This document shows positions 44,939 through 53,946 of a DNA stretch of 54,832 nucleotides, piece after piece. The stretch is from Oscillatoriales cyanobacterium PMM_0080 (GTDB lineage: Bacteria > Cyanobacteriota > Cyanobacteriia > Cyanobacteriales > Microcoleaceae). A program made the translations under genes and the position numbers. The stretch is from assembly GCA_949127775.1 (NCBI GenBank), contig CASBQF010000092.1, positions 1 through 54,832 on the forward strand. The letters are read 5' to 3'. Under the pieces are notes generated by a model that saw only the letters and a program-made list of their open reading frames with translations, searched no databases and had not been told where the DNA came from. Every line of letters begins with the position of its first letter. Within the stretch, counting starts at the first letter, position 1.

Positions 44939-45966
44939 AGTTGATATTCCCCAGTTTATAATCAATTCCTAATTCTACAATGCCACATCTTAAACAAATA
45001 TCGATCGCGTACGATCGACCTTTAGCAGACAACCATGTTTAAATGAGGTATAGATTAATCGCATAACTCAAAAATTACTTACGTATTCAAGGGTGTTTTG
45101 TTAAAATGAGGTAGAGCGATCGAGCAATTGCCACGATCTATTTTTTGTTCTTCCTGTCCAAATGTAACAGGTATTTAATGAAAATTTACAATATTATGCC
45201 GATCGCCATAAGTTAAGTTCATCAAAAATTAATAATCAAAATGATAAGCTGTTCCGCATCTGAATTGTATTTTTTGTGCCGGCTCTTATGCCTCAATACG
45301 GTTTACTTAAGAGGGCGGGTTTTGCCTTGATACAGTCGATTATTTCATAAATTCCGAAGCTCAACCCGCCCCTACGAGATACTATTGTTTTTTTCCAATG
45401 ACTTACTTAACTGTCAACCGTCAACAGTTAACTCTAATTTACTATTCCGATGCAGAGAGGATTTGATACTACTTACGTGTAAAATCTCGTTTTTGGGTGC
45501 ACGGTGTGGATATTACTTAGGCAAAAAGTCCTTTTGTCGGATGCTGGCGGTGCAGATAGACAAGACTTGCAGTAAAAACTGGGTTTTTGAGCGTTTGAGT
45601 GCGGCAGTTGCGATCGCCCTGATCGATCGCCCAACGTAGGATAGCACAGAAAAGTTTTTACTGCAAAACCTGCCTCTGCGGCGGCATGACCGAACGAAGC
45701 ACGAAGAAGTCGATTTTCAAAGAACAGGGCGGTAAGGCTTTGCCATAGGCACCAATGGGCGTTTTTGATGCTGATTTTGTATTTATTCCTGCTGGCTAAT
45801 TCTGTTTTTGGGCATTCGTAGAAATTACCAATTATCAATTACCAATTATTAATTACCAATTATCAAAAAAGATCGATCGGCAAACAACTGTTAATTTTCC
45901 TTACAATTTCGAGAACAGCGTACAGTCTGAATGATAGGATACCCTAAAAATCCTTTGGATATATCT
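44939..45966. other. Long gene-free region before psaD
   Basis: About 1 kb without a credible gene. It holds an AT-rich stretch (44960-45290), a family B arm (45292-45310), a family C element, degenerate repeat sequence (45590-45760) and an ATTACCAATTATC tract (about 45825-45865). The last about 80 bp (from CCTTACAATTTCG) should contain the psaD promoter; TAGGATACC is a possible -10 region. Confidence 0.55.
45311..45375. repeat. 65-bp inverted-repeat element, family C copy 3
   Basis: The arms GAGGGCGGGTTTTGCC and AACCCGCCCCTAC have the same plan and length as 17721-17787 and 23020-23085. A family B arm lies directly before it, so elements of two families are adjacent here. Confidence 0.82.
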
Positions 45967-46392
45967 ATGTCAGAAGAACTCACTGGACAACCCCCTATCT
46001 TCGGCGGCAGCACCGGCGGCTTGCTGACTAAGGCGCTAGTTGAAGAGAAGTATGCGATCACTTGGACTAGCGCCAAGGAACAGGTGTTTGAAATGCCGAC
46101 TGGCGGCGCTGCAATCATGCGTCAAGGCGACAACTTGCTGTATCTGCCCCGGAAGGAGCAGTGCATCGCTTTGGGCGGCCAGCAACTGCGAGCAAAATTC
46201 AAAATCACGAACTACAAAGTTTACCGTGTATTTCCCGACGGCTCTAATGAGTACCTGCATCCCAAGGATGGCGTGTTCCCTGAGAAGGTGAACGAAGGTC
46301 GTGTTGCTATCGGTAGTGTCCCTCGCAATATTGGCAGCAATCCAAATCCGATTAAGGTGAAGTTCACCAGTAAGAAGACCTACGAAGTTTAG
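45967..46392 (+). CDS. psaD: Photosystem I subunit II (PsaD)
   Basis: 141 residues, the usual length. PsaD is a stromal-side (cytoplasmic) extrinsic subunit of photosystem I that docks ferredoxin and holds PsaC and PsaE in place. It begins [20 protein letters not shown], contains [20 protein letters not shown] and [17 protein letters not shown], and ends [17 protein letters not shown]. The ATG at 45967 matches the conserved N-terminus; the twelve upstream codons belong to the leader. It is a single-gene unit with a strong hairpin downstream (46461-46519). Confidence 0.98.
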   Translation: MSEELTGQPPIFGGSTGGLLTKALVEEKYAITWTSAKEQVFEMPTGGAAIMRQGDNLLYLPRKEQCIALGGQQLRAKFKITNYKVYRVFPDGSNEYLHPKDGVFPEKVNEGRVAIGSVPRNIGSNPNPIKVKFTSKKTYEV

Positions 46393-46460
46393 GTTTTCAG
46401 AACATTGCTGAGTTCTCCTCGGATAGTATGTCCTAAGAAGCTCAGCTTGTATTTTCCAAG

Positions 46461-46519
46461 TTTGTAGTAGCGCTTGGGCGGGAGAGATTTTTTCTACATC
46501 GCCCAAGCGCAACTACAAA
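46461..46519 (+). repeat. Inverted repeat downstream of psaD
   Basis: TTTGTAGTAGCGCTTGGGCG and CGCCCAAGCGCAACTACAAA pair almost perfectly around 19 bases that include GATTTTTT. It could serve as a transcription or mRNA-stability barrier for psaD, or it may be another dispersed hairpin. Confidence 0.75.
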
Positions 46520-46564
46520 TTTCTAATCTTATTAAAAATTAATAGTTAATAATTAAAATTAACA

Positions 46565-47421
46565 ATGAATCTGGTAATCAGGCGAGCAACTCATCAGGAT
46601 CTAGATGTTTGTGCTCGAATTAATTATGAAGCTTTTAAGGGTATTTCCGATCGCCATCAGTTCCCTACAGATTTTCCAACGCTGGATTTTGCCACTGAAA
46701 TCACTGGTCTTTTAATCGAAAATTCGTCGTATTTTGACATTGTAGCTGAAGCTGAGGGTACGATTGTTGGCTACGGTTGTATGGATGAACGGAACCCGAT
46801 TCGCGGCATTGGGCCCGTTAGTGTCGATCGCACTTTTCAGTCTCAGGGAATGGGACGAAAAATCATGGAAGCCTTACTGGAAGAGGGAAAAAAAGCTCCC
46901 GGTATTCGTTTGGTTCAAGAATCTTTTAACTTGGCTTCGTTGTCGCTGTACATTTCCCTGGGTTTTGAGGTGAAGGAACCTTTGTTGTTGGTGGAGGGGA
47001 AGTTTCGCAGTCAGCCACAGTATGACTTTGAGGTGCGGCCACTGAGATGTGAGGATGTTGACGAATGTGAGGCTTTGTGTAATAGAGTGTATGGGTGCGA
47101 TCGAACTTCCGAGATTCAATACGCCCTAAATCACCTTTCTCCTTTGGTTGCTTGCAAGGTGGGATTGTGGCCTATACTTGTGCGGTGTCTACCTTCGGTC
47201 ACAGCGTCGCGGAAACTGAAGCTGATATGCAGGCTTTACTCTTGGGTGCGGCTGCGTATAGTCCCGATGAAGTGCTTTGTTTCCACTTACCGGTACGTTT
47301 TGCAAGTTTGTTTCGCTGGTGTTTGCAAGAGGGGCTGCGTGGCCTCAAGCCCTTAGCGGTGATGGCAATTGGTGACTATCAACAGCCTGCGGGATGTTAT
47401 TTTCCGTCTTTTCTTTATTGA
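46565..47421 (+). pseudogene. GNAT acetyltransferase with a frameshift
   Basis: The first 195 or so codons give a GNAT domain: VIRRATHQDLDVCARINYEA, the acetyl-CoA loop RTFQSQGMGRKIMEALLEEG and LASLSLYISLGFEVKEP, then the start of a second GNAT-like half (RPLRCEDVDECEALCNRVYG). After LNHLSPLVACK (about 47158) the frame turns to nonsense, while the next frame continues GGIVAYTCAVSTFGHSVAET and ends with LRGLKPLAVMAIGDYQQPAG CYFPSFLY. One missing base near 47156 explains this. If real, the protein ends in a wrong tail at 47356. A sequencing error is the alternative. It lies 20 bp before trpE. Confidence 0.88.
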
Positions 47422-47441
47422 TTGTATAGCAAGATTAATAT

Positions 47442-49022
47442 ATGATATTTCCGAATTTCTCACAATTCTCCGAACTGGCCAAACAAGGCAATTTTGTACC
47501 GGTATATCAAGAATGGGTTGCCGATTTGGATACGCCGGTTTCTGCTTGGTATCGCGTGTGTGCCGGTCAACCTTATAGTTTTCTGCTGGAGTCGATCGAA
47601 GGTGGGGAAAAAATTGGGCGTTATAGTTTCTTAGGGTGCGATCCGCTGTGGATTTTGGAAGCAAAAGGCGATCGCACAACTCAAGTTTACCGCGACGGTT
47701 CCCAAAAAGTATTTACGGGCGATCCGTTTGTGGCTTTGACTGAATGTTTAAAGTCCTATCAACCGGTCAAATTGCCGCAGTTACCAGCCGGAATTGGCGG
47801 GTTGTTTGGGTTTTGGGGTTATGAACTAATTAAGTGGATTGAACCGCGTGTTCCGGTGTATCCGGCTGGGGAAAAGGATTTGCCGGATGGGTTGTGGATG
47901 CAGGTTGATAATTTGTTGATTTTCGATCAGGTGAAACGGAAGATTTGGGCGATCGCCTATGCGGACTTGCGCGAGACTGGGGTGGATTTGGCAGAGGCTT
48001 ATGCGACGGCGTGCGATCGGGTTTCTCAGTTAGTTAACAAGCTGAAATCGCCACTTTCTCAGCAATCTACTCTCATAGAATGGACTCCTCCCAATGACGG
48101 GCAAGATGCCCGTTCCACAAGTGATAAAGATGGGCAAGATGCCCGTTCCACAACAGACAATCCACAATTGAGTTACACCAGCAATACTACTCCCGAAAAG
48201 TATTGTGCCAATGTCTTAAAAGCTAAGGATTATATCAAAGCGGGAGATATTTTTCAGGTAGTTGTTTCGCAGCGTTTGGAATCTGAATATAGCGGCGATC
48301 CTTTTGCACTTTACCGTTCTTTGCGGCTGATTAATCCTTCTCCATACATGGCTTATTTCAATTTCAAAGATTGGCAGATTATCGGTTCGAGTCCAGAGAT
48401 TATGGTGAAGGCAGAAAACACTGCGGATGGTAAGAGAATCGCAACTTTGCGGCCGATCGCCGGTACTCGCCGCCGGGGCAAAACTGTTAAAGAAGATGAT
48501 GCTTTGGCTGCTGAATTGTTGCAAGATCCGAAGGAGATTGCCGAACACGTCATGTTAGTCGATTTGGGCAGAAATGACTTGGGCAGAGTTTGTCGCAGTG
48601 GTACGGTAAAGGTTGATGAATTAATGGGAATTGAGCGTTATTCTCATGTGATGCACATTGTGAGTAATGCGATCGGAGAATTGGCTGAGGATAAGACGGC
48701 TTGGGATTTGTTGAAAGCTGCTTTTCCGGCGGGTACGGTTAGTGGTGCTCCGAAGATTCGGGCGATGGAAATTGTCCACGAGTTGGAAGGTTGTCGCCGG
48801 GGCCCGTATTCTGGGGTTTATGGGTATTATGATTTTGAGGGACAGTTGAATAGTGCGATCGCGATTCGGACTATGGTTGTTCGTTCTTTAGATGGTGACA
48901 AGCATTCGGTTTCTGTGCAAGCTGGTGCTGGTTTGGTGGCTGATTCTAGCCCGGAAATGGAGTATGAGGAAACACTGAATAAAGCCAGGGGAATGTTGCA
49001 GGCAATTCGCTGTTTGAAATAG
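47442..49022 (+). CDS. trpE: Anthranilate synthase component I
   Basis: 526 residues. It converts chorismate and ammonia (from TrpG) to anthranilate, the first step of tryptophan synthesis. The N-terminal regulatory domain has PYSFLLESIEGGEKIGRYSF, whose LLES motif binds tryptophan for feedback inhibition. The chorismate-binding domain (about 250-520) has FQVVVSQRLE, SPSPYMAYF-like NPSPYMAYF, RPIAGTRRRG, MLVDLGRNDLGRV, GTVSGAPKIRAME and GAGLVADSSPEMEYEE. Between the domains, residues about 219-238 (DGQDARSTSDK repeated) are encoded by two 33-bp copies of a dispersed GGGCAAGATGCCC hairpin repeat, inserted in frame. Confidence 0.96.
   Translation: MIFPNFSQFSELAKQGNFVPVYQEWVADLDTPVSAWYRVCAGQPYSFLLESIEGGEKIGRYSFLGCDPLWILEAKGDRTTQVYRDGSQKVFTGDPFVALTECLKSYQPVKLPQLPAGIGGLFGFWGYELIKWIEPRVPVYPAGEKDLPDGLWMQVDNLLIFDQVKRKIWAIAYADLRETGVDLAEAYATACDRVSQLVNKLKSPLSQQSTLIEWTPPNDGQDARSTSDKDGQDARSTTDNPQLSYTSNTTPEKYCANVLKAKDYIKAGDIFQVVVSQRLESEYSGDPFALYRSLRLINPSPYMAYFNFKDWQIIGSSPEIMVKAENTADGKRIATLRPIAGTRRRGKTVKEDDALAAELLQDPKEIAEHVMLVDLGRNDLGRVCRSGTVKVDELMGIERYSHVMHIVSNAIGELAEDKTAWDLLKAAFPAGTVSGAPKIRAMEIVHELEGCRRGPYSGVYGYYDFEGQLNSAIAIRTMVVRSLDGDKHSVSVQAGAGLVADSSPEMEYEETLNKARGMLQAIRCLK
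48096..48153. repeat. 33-bp tandem hairpin repeat inside trpE
   Basis: GA(C/T)GGGCAAGATGCCCG followed by TTCCACAA occurs twice with a period of 33 bp (11 codons). Each copy holds the palindrome GGGCA-AGA-TGCCC. It sits in the interdomain linker, so the frame is kept. A related copy lies at about 5535-5560. Confidence 0.92.
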
Positions 49023-49077
49023 GGAGTTATCAGGACTAAAGCATTGGTATCAATAATCGCTTAAAACCCTTTTGAAC

Positions 49078-49200
49078 TCTCGGCTATAAACGAGGCCTGA
49101 TCCCCCTAAATCCCCCTTAAGAAGGGGGACTTTGAGGACACTCCGGTTCCCCCCTTCTTAAGGGGGGCTAGGGGGGATCTGGCCTCGTTTATAGCCGAGA
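49078..49200. repeat. 123-bp nested inverted-repeat element, family D
   Basis: The outer arms TCTCGGCTATAAACGAGGCC and GGCCTCGTTTATAGCCGAGA are perfect 20-bp complements. The inner hairpins CCCCCTTAAGAAGGGGG and CCCCCCTTCTTAAGGGGGG lie on each side of the centre. There is no coding capacity. It resembles family B in its C-run/G-run inner part. Confidence 0.92.
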
Positions 49201-49246
49201 AATAAATATAAATTGCTGACTACAAACTATTATTAAAGGAGAAAAT

Positions 49247-50131
49247 ATGAATTTTTACATAGTAGATGTGTTTGCCGAGTCAAAATATGCTGGCAATCAG
49301 CTAGCCGTCTTTTGCGGTGCGGGAGTTGCCGAACTATCAGAGGCCGAAATGCTGATGATAGCAAGGGAAATCAATTATTCGGAAACTACATTTATTCCAT
49401 CAAATCACCCACAAAACGGCGGCTACGACGTGCGAATATTCACCCCCAAACAGGAGTTACCTTTTGCAGGTCATCCCACACTAGGAACAGCATTCATTTT
49501 GCAGCAAGAAATCATCAATCAACCCGTACAACAAGTTATTTTAAATCTAGCAGTTGGTCAAATTCCAGTTACTTTCAACTATCAAAATCAAGTTGCAGAT
49601 GTTTTGTGGATGCGACAAAACTCACCAACATTCGGTCAAGTTTTATCAGCAGAAACTCTCGCAAATGTACTGAATTTAGAAATCAATGAAATTGATGAAA
49701 AATTCCCAATTCAAGAAGTTTCTACCGGAGTACCATTTATAATAGTACCGCTAAAAAATGTGGCATCGCTCAAGAAAGCTCAAGTCAACTTAGATAAATA
49801 TTTTGAACTAATTGCAACAACAGAAGCCAAAGATATTTTGATATTTTGTCCAGAGACTTATCACGATGTCAATGACTTGAGCGTGCGAGTTTTCGCCCAT
49901 TCATTAGGAATTCCCGAAGATCCAGCGACGGGAAGTGCTAACGGCTGTTTGGCTGGATATTTGGTCGAGTATTCATACTTTGGTAAGAATTCGATTGATG
50001 TGAGAGTTGAACAGGGTTATGAAATTAGTAGACCTTCTTTGCTATTATTGCAATCTGAGCAAAAAGATGGACAAATAGAAGTTTTGGTTGGCGGCAAAGT
50101 TGTGATGATTGCGAAAGGAGAATTTGTGTAG
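49247..50131 (+). CDS. PhzF-family isomerase-like protein
   Basis: 294 residues of the PhzF/diaminopimelate-epimerase fold. MNFYIVDVFAESKYAGNQLA is the family start, the catalytic-type Glu lies in INYSETTF (about residue 46), FAGHPTLGTAF follows, and the second half has EDPATGSANGCLAGYLVEY. Family members isomerise small metabolites; PhzF itself acts in phenazine synthesis, but no phenazine genes are present, so the substrate is unknown. The ATG at 49247 has AAAGGAG eight bases upstream, a strong site. Confidence 0.92.
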   Translation: MNFYIVDVFAESKYAGNQLAVFCGAGVAELSEAEMLMIAREINYSETTFIPSNHPQNGGYDVRIFTPKQELPFAGHPTLGTAFILQQEIINQPVQQVILNLAVGQIPVTFNYQNQVADVLWMRQNSPTFGQVLSAETLANVLNLEINEIDEKFPIQEVSTGVPFIIVPLKNVASLKKAQVNLDKYFELIATTEAKDILIFCPETYHDVNDLSVRVFAHSLGIPEDPATGSANGCLAGYLVEYSYFGKNSIDVRVEQGYEISRPSLLLLQSEQKDGQIEVLVGGKVVMIAKGEFV

Positions 50132-50154
50132 AATATTCAAATATAGGTTCGTAT

Positions 50155-50210
50155 ATAGTAGGGACACGGCACTGCCGTCTCCTAATTTCTAGTGCTGCCG
50201 TCTCCTAATT
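50155..50210. repeat. Partial family A inner arms
   Basis: GTAGGGACACGGCACTGCCG TCTCCTAATTTC is followed by a second truncated copy, GTGCTGCCGTCTCCTAATTTC. It looks like half of a family A element with a small duplication. Confidence 0.8.
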
Positions 50211-50305
50211 TCTTGTCCCAAAATTTAGCTAACATGAGCTAGATCATATTCGTTGCTACGCGTCAATGGCATAGTAAAATAGTCATTTCTACCAGATACT
50301 TTCCA

Positions 50306-50794
50306 ATGCTAACAATATTTTCTCGGACTTTAAATTTATCCCCTCGCGCTTCCGAAGCCCTGCTTTCACTTCCATTAACTAGCTTGCTAGATTCACCGGA
50401 ATTCAATCAACTTTTGGGAAGTCTGGACACTACTTTGCTCAAAGAAAGTTTGCCTACTGCTGGCGCTGTCTTAGCCCAAAAACTCCCAGCTTTTTATGAC
50501 TGGTTGCAAACAGAATTAGGCATTAAGAATGTCCCTGATAGTCCCGATCATGCTACCAAATGGGTAGTCGGTTTTCTGAAGAATCAAGAAAGTTTAACTC
50601 GTTTAGTTGAGATGCACAAATCGATTCCAAGACTTGCATTAGATCGATCGATTCCTCGCTTGGTTAGCGCCTTTGATGAGGTTCAACCCACCGCCGTCAA
50701 GGAAGAGTGGCAAAAAGCGATCGCAGCGCTTTGTCTGGTACTCGCCGTCGCAGCGCGTCAAAATCAGCCATCTAGCGATTTGGTGTCAGTTTAG
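50306..50794 (+). CDS. Protein of unknown function (162 aa)
   Basis: I do not recognise the family. It is soluble and mostly helical, with Leu-rich segments (PRASEALLSLPLTSLLDSPE, KEEWQKAIAALCLVLAVAAR) and a hydrophobic C-terminal helix that might bind membrane or a partner. Its start is ATG at 50306 without a clear ribosome-binding site. It ends 4 bp inside the 3' end of the convergent hydrolase gene. Confidence 0.65.
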   Translation: MLTIFSRTLNLSPRASEALLSLPLTSLLDSPEFNQLLGSLDTTLLKESLPTAGAVLAQKLPAFYDWLQTELGIKNVPDSPDHATKWVVGFLKNQESLTRLVEMHKSIPRLALDRSIPRLVSAFDEVQPTAVKEEWQKAIAALCLVLAVAARQNQPSSDLVSV

Positions 50795-51624
50795 GTAAAA
50801 TCGCTGTTTCGGAAAAGTTGTAATTGGTTGGGGTATATCTGAACTACGACGGGCTTTTTCCTGTTTAGGACGATCGCATTATGCCGATTTAGCAAAAGCC
50901 AATGAGCCAACATTACCACCAACACCCGCCTTTTCCGAAACTTTTGATCAAAACTGGCCATTTGGACGATCGCCTCTTCAATCTTATACCACCAGTTTTT
51001 CCCTTTCTGAGAAATTACAAAAGTCGTTCCCGGTATATAATCCCCTCGATTCGCCCAGAAAGCATACCTTTCGCCTAAAGTAAAGTAGTGAAAAACATTC
51101 ATAGCTGTAGAAGCTTGAACCAATTTTTGGGAAACACCCAAAGCATTAAAAGTGACAGTCGATCGCATATAATCTGGGTATGTAGCAGCAATTTGCTGAG
51201 CAACTTTCCCGCCCAAACTTTCTCCGATCACATCAGCCGGATTCCCACTCTCAAACTGCTGCTTTAGCCAATCAATAGCGCCCACAGTCTCCGCCGATTT
51301 TAACTGTCGCTTCAATCTTGCCATAAACACATCTGGCGTATCTTCCAAAACGCGATCGAAAGGATACCATGAACCGTAGCCTCGAATTACCAAAATCGGC
51401 GTAGCTTTATATGTTATACTAGAGCGAGCTTCAGCATAAAAACCTGTTTTACAATCTTCAAACACTTTTTCTACTAGATAATCATGCACGAATTCTCCTT
51501 CCTGATGTCGGACATAAATTGAAGGATTATTCGGCTTGAAAGTATCGTGTAGTTGGGGTTTGGCAAACTTTTCATAGATCGCATCTAGTGAATGCCTTCC
51601 GGTTTTGCGATCGACAAAATTCAA
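50791..51624 (-). CDS. Alpha/beta-hydrolase (lipase-like)
   Basis: 277 residues. PILVIRGYGSWYPFD is the strand and oxyanion region, and VIGESLGGKVAQQIA carries the nucleophile elbow G-E-S-L-G (Ser near 139), as in lipases and esterases. The C-terminal third is basic and has no obvious catalytic His context. There is no signal peptide. The only usable start is a TTG at 51624 without a ribosome-binding site. Just upstream, ATGGATCAATAAAG would give a normal start if one base were restored, so a frameshift at the N-terminus is possible. It converges with the 162-aa gene, overlapping by 4 bp. Confidence 0.72.
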   Translation of the reverse strand: MNFVDRKTGRHSLDAIYEKFAKPQLHDTFKPNNPSIYVRHQEGEFVHDYLVEKVFEDCKTGFYAEARSSITYKATPILVIRGYGSWYPFDRVLEDTPDVFMARLKRQLKSAETVGAIDWLKQQFESGNPADVIGESLGGKVAQQIAATYPDYMRSTVTFNALGVSQKLVQASTAMNVFHYFTLGERYAFWANRGDYIPGTTFVISQKGKNWWYKIEEAIVQMASFDQKFRKRRVLVVMLAHWLLLNRHNAIVLNRKKPVVVQIYPNQLQLFRNSDFT

Positions 51625-51670
51625 CTTTATTGATCCATACTAAACTAAAAACGATCTAAAAAAGGTTCCT

Positions 51671-51716
51671 AGTGAGGACTTTAGTCCTCAGAAAAAGAAG
51701 GACTAAAGTCCTCACT
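51671..51716. repeat. Inverted repeat with perfect 18-bp arms
   Basis: AGTGAGGACTTTAGTCCT and AGGACTAAAGTCCTCACT flank a 10-base loop. It lies between hom and the hydrolase gene. A degenerate copy lies at 5590-5635. Confidence 0.88.
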
Positions 51717-51734
51717 ACGAACCTTGTACAACTT

Positions 51735-53033
51735 TTACAAAACTCGCAACGTGCTGGCAATACTATCGACTGCTTCCATCGCGCGAATTTCATCAAGTGC
51801 TTGTTGGAAATTCCCTTCCTTAACATCGTGAGTCACGACGACAATTTCTGCTAAATCGCCGTGAATTCCCGTCTGCACAATTGATTCCAAACTAACTTGG
51901 TGGTTGCCAAAACAAGTGCCGAGTTTGCCAATAACCCCCGGAGTATCCCCAGTCAAAAAACGAGCATAAAAGCGCGTTACAAGTTCCTGCATTGGAGCTA
52001 TTTTGCAGTAGTGTTGGTGACTGCAACTCAGCAAAGGATGGGGAATGGGAACAGTTTCGGTTTTCAGGATAGCAGCCACATTCAAAATGTCCGATACCAC
52101 CGCGCTAGCTGTGGGCCCAGCACCTGCACCGCGCCCGTATAGCATCAATTGCCCGATCGCATCTCCTTCGACTAAAATTGCGTTATAAACACCATTAACA
52201 CTCGCCAGCGGATGAGTTTTCGGTACAAAAGTAGGATGCACTCGAATTGAAAGCATCTCTGTATCCGTTGTTGACTGGATATTTTGAGCAATAGCCAACA
52301 ATTTAATCACAAATCCCAGCTTATCGGCGTAGTCAATATCAGCCGCACTAACTTGTCTGATACCTTCGCAGTGAATATCTGCTAAATTGATGCGCCCGCC
52401 AAAAGCTAACGAGGCTAAAATAGCAATTTTATCAGCCGCATCTAATCCATCCACATCTGCTGTGGGGTCAGCTTCAGCATAACCTAATTGCTGAGCGTCC
52501 GCGAGGACTTCGCCAAAGTCTGCACCTTCTGTCTGCATCCGCGTCAGGATGTAATTAGTTGTGCCGTTAACGATGCCCGTGACACTTTTGATGCGGTTTG
52601 CACCTAAAGATTGTTTGAGGGTTTGAATGACCGGAATGCCGCCGCCCACAGCAGCTTCTAACATCACATAAACACCTTTTGCATTAGCCGCGTCGAAGAT
52701 TTCACTACCGTAGCGGGCGATAACTGCTTTGTTGGCGGTGACTACGTGCTTCCCGTTGGCGATAGCTTGCAGAATGAGCGATCGCGCCGGTTCCAATCCG
52801 CCAATCAACTCTACTACAATATCAATTTCTGGGTCAGTGGCGATCGCCTCTAGGTCAGTTGTCAGCACATTTTCTGGCAATTGTAAAGACCGAGTTCGAG
52901 AAATATCGCGCACTCCCACCCGACAAATTTCCAATTCCTGCAACAGCGGATGACGGCCATCTGGGGAGAGCAAAATCTCTGCTGTTCCCGCGCCAACTGT
53001 ACCTAAACCTAGCAAACCAATTTTGAAAGCCAC
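51735..53033 (-). CDS. hom: Homoserine dehydrogenase
   Basis: 432 residues, the normal length for the ACT-containing form. It reduces aspartate semialdehyde to homoserine on the way to threonine and methionine. The NAD(P)-binding site is GLLGLGTVGAGTAEIL, followed by VVELIGGLEPARSLI and ANKAVIA. The catalytic part has EAAVGGGIPVIQTLKQSL, GIVNGTTNYIL and GYAEADPTADVDGLDAADK. The last about 80 residues form an ACT domain (VIGKLGTCFGNHQVSLESIV), the usual site of threonine feedback. The ATG at 53033 is clear. It is monocistronic by appearance. Confidence 0.96.
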   Translation of the reverse strand: MAFKIGLLGLGTVGAGTAEILLSPDGRHPLLQELEICRVGVRDISRTRSLQLPENVLTTDLEAIATDPEIDIVVELIGGLEPARSLILQAIANGKHVVTANKAVIARYGSEIFDAANAKGVYVMLEAAVGGGIPVIQTLKQSLGANRIKSVTGIVNGTTNYILTRMQTEGADFGEVLADAQQLGYAEADPTADVDGLDAADKIAILASLAFGGRINLADIHCEGIRQVSAADIDYADKLGFVIKLLAIAQNIQSTTDTEMLSIRVHPTFVPKTHPLASVNGVYNAILVEGDAIGQLMLYGRGAGAGPTASAVVSDILNVAAILKTETVPIPHPLLSCSHQHYCKIAPMQELVTRFYARFLTGDTPGVIGKLGTCFGNHQVSLESIVQTGIHGDLAEIVVVTHDVKEGNFQQALDEIRAMEAVDSIASTLRVL

Positions 53034-53165
53034 GACTTTGACCCGTAGAAACTCTAATCTACAATCATTGTATGCTAATCAAGCAATTTGTCATTTAACT
53101 AAGCTCAATATCCAGATACCAGACTTTTTCAAGAAATCTGGTATCTAATTTGATATGATGACAAT

Positions 53166-53879
53166 CTAAAGTTCTGAATCTATGTCTACCCCCATTTCTC
53201 GGAGTCGCTGGGCCAATCTTTCAACTTGCTGTCCTAGTTCCTGATTTTGCTGTTCTAGCTGCTGTAGCTGTGCTTCTTCTGCTCGAATTAAATCTTCTAC
53301 TAGCGGCGGACATAGCACTTGATTTACCGATAAAATAAATTCAGCGAACTGTACAGACTGAAGTTGCTGTCCCGGCAAAAATTCTTGGTGAGAATAACTC
53401 CCTTCATTTTCGGGACGGCTACACACTCGTATTTTCAGTAAATTGGGGTCTACAATCCAATATTCAGGGATATCAATTAAGTCATATTCTGCCCGTTTAC
53501 GGATGTAGTCGTCCCGCCAATTTTGACTGGTAACTTCAATCACTAACAGCGGTTTTTCTTCAAATTCCAGCACTGCGGAACCAGGTTGCGCGCAGACTTG
53601 TTCCCAAAGACTCCGAGTGCAAATCACCACATCAGGAACGCGCGAAGAGTTTTCCTCGGTTCGGACTGCGGTAGTCACAACTGCAACTAGCGGTAGATTG
53701 TGTGCTGCAAAGAAGCGTCGAAACTGGCAAACCAAAAATTCAATGATTTTGATATGTATAGCTGTGGGTGTTGGCATTTCAATTATCTGTCCCCGATATA
53801 ATTCATAACAAACACCCGATTCTCCCTCATAGTCGAGATACTCTTGAAATGTGAGTTTTTGGGTAGAAATTAATACCAT
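53166..53879 (-). CDS. Uma2-family PD-(D/E)XK protein
   Basis: 237 residues of the Uma2 (DUF820) family, greatly expanded in cyanobacteria. The nuclease-like core shows FQEYLDYEGESGVCYELYRG, RVPDVVICT and LVIEVTSQNWRDDYIRKRAE (the D...E-x-T/S pattern of the PD-(D/E)XK fold), then EYWIVDP. The C-terminal about 45 residues are a coiled coil (EEAQLQQLEQQNQELGQQVE). Biological targets of the family are not established. ATG at 53879. The 3' flank shows ATACCAGACTTTTTCAAGAA / TTGATATGATG AT-rich sequence without a clear terminator. Confidence 0.9.
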   Translation of the reverse strand: MVLISTQKLTFQEYLDYEGESGVCYELYRGQIIEMPTPTAIHIKIIEFLVCQFRRFFAAHNLPLVAVVTTAVRTEENSSRVPDVVICTRSLWEQVCAQPGSAVLEFEEKPLLVIEVTSQNWRDDYIRKRAEYDLIDIPEYWIVDPNLLKIRVCSRPENEGSYSHQEFLPGQQLQSVQFAEFILSVNQVLCPPLVEDLIRAEEAQLQQLEQQNQELGQQVERLAQRLREMGVDIDSEL

Positions 53880-53946
53880 GTTTAGTCATCTCCCTTTTTC
53901 GGTGAGCTTACTGTAGTATATTGTACTCTTTTTATTGGGGATTGCT

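Noticed and set aside
45473-45838. A 121-codon minus-strand frame upstream of psaD
   Set aside because: It is composed of degenerate dispersed repeat sequence, has biased nonsense-like composition and no recognisable domain or ribosome-binding site.
45900-45966. HLR1-type RpaB site upstream of psaD
   Set aside because: Only one TTACAAT half-site is recognisable; the expected second half at proper spacing is poor, so I do not list it as a feature.
49247-50131. Phenazine biosynthesis locus
   Set aside because: Only the PhzF-like gene is present; this family is widespread outside phenazine clusters.
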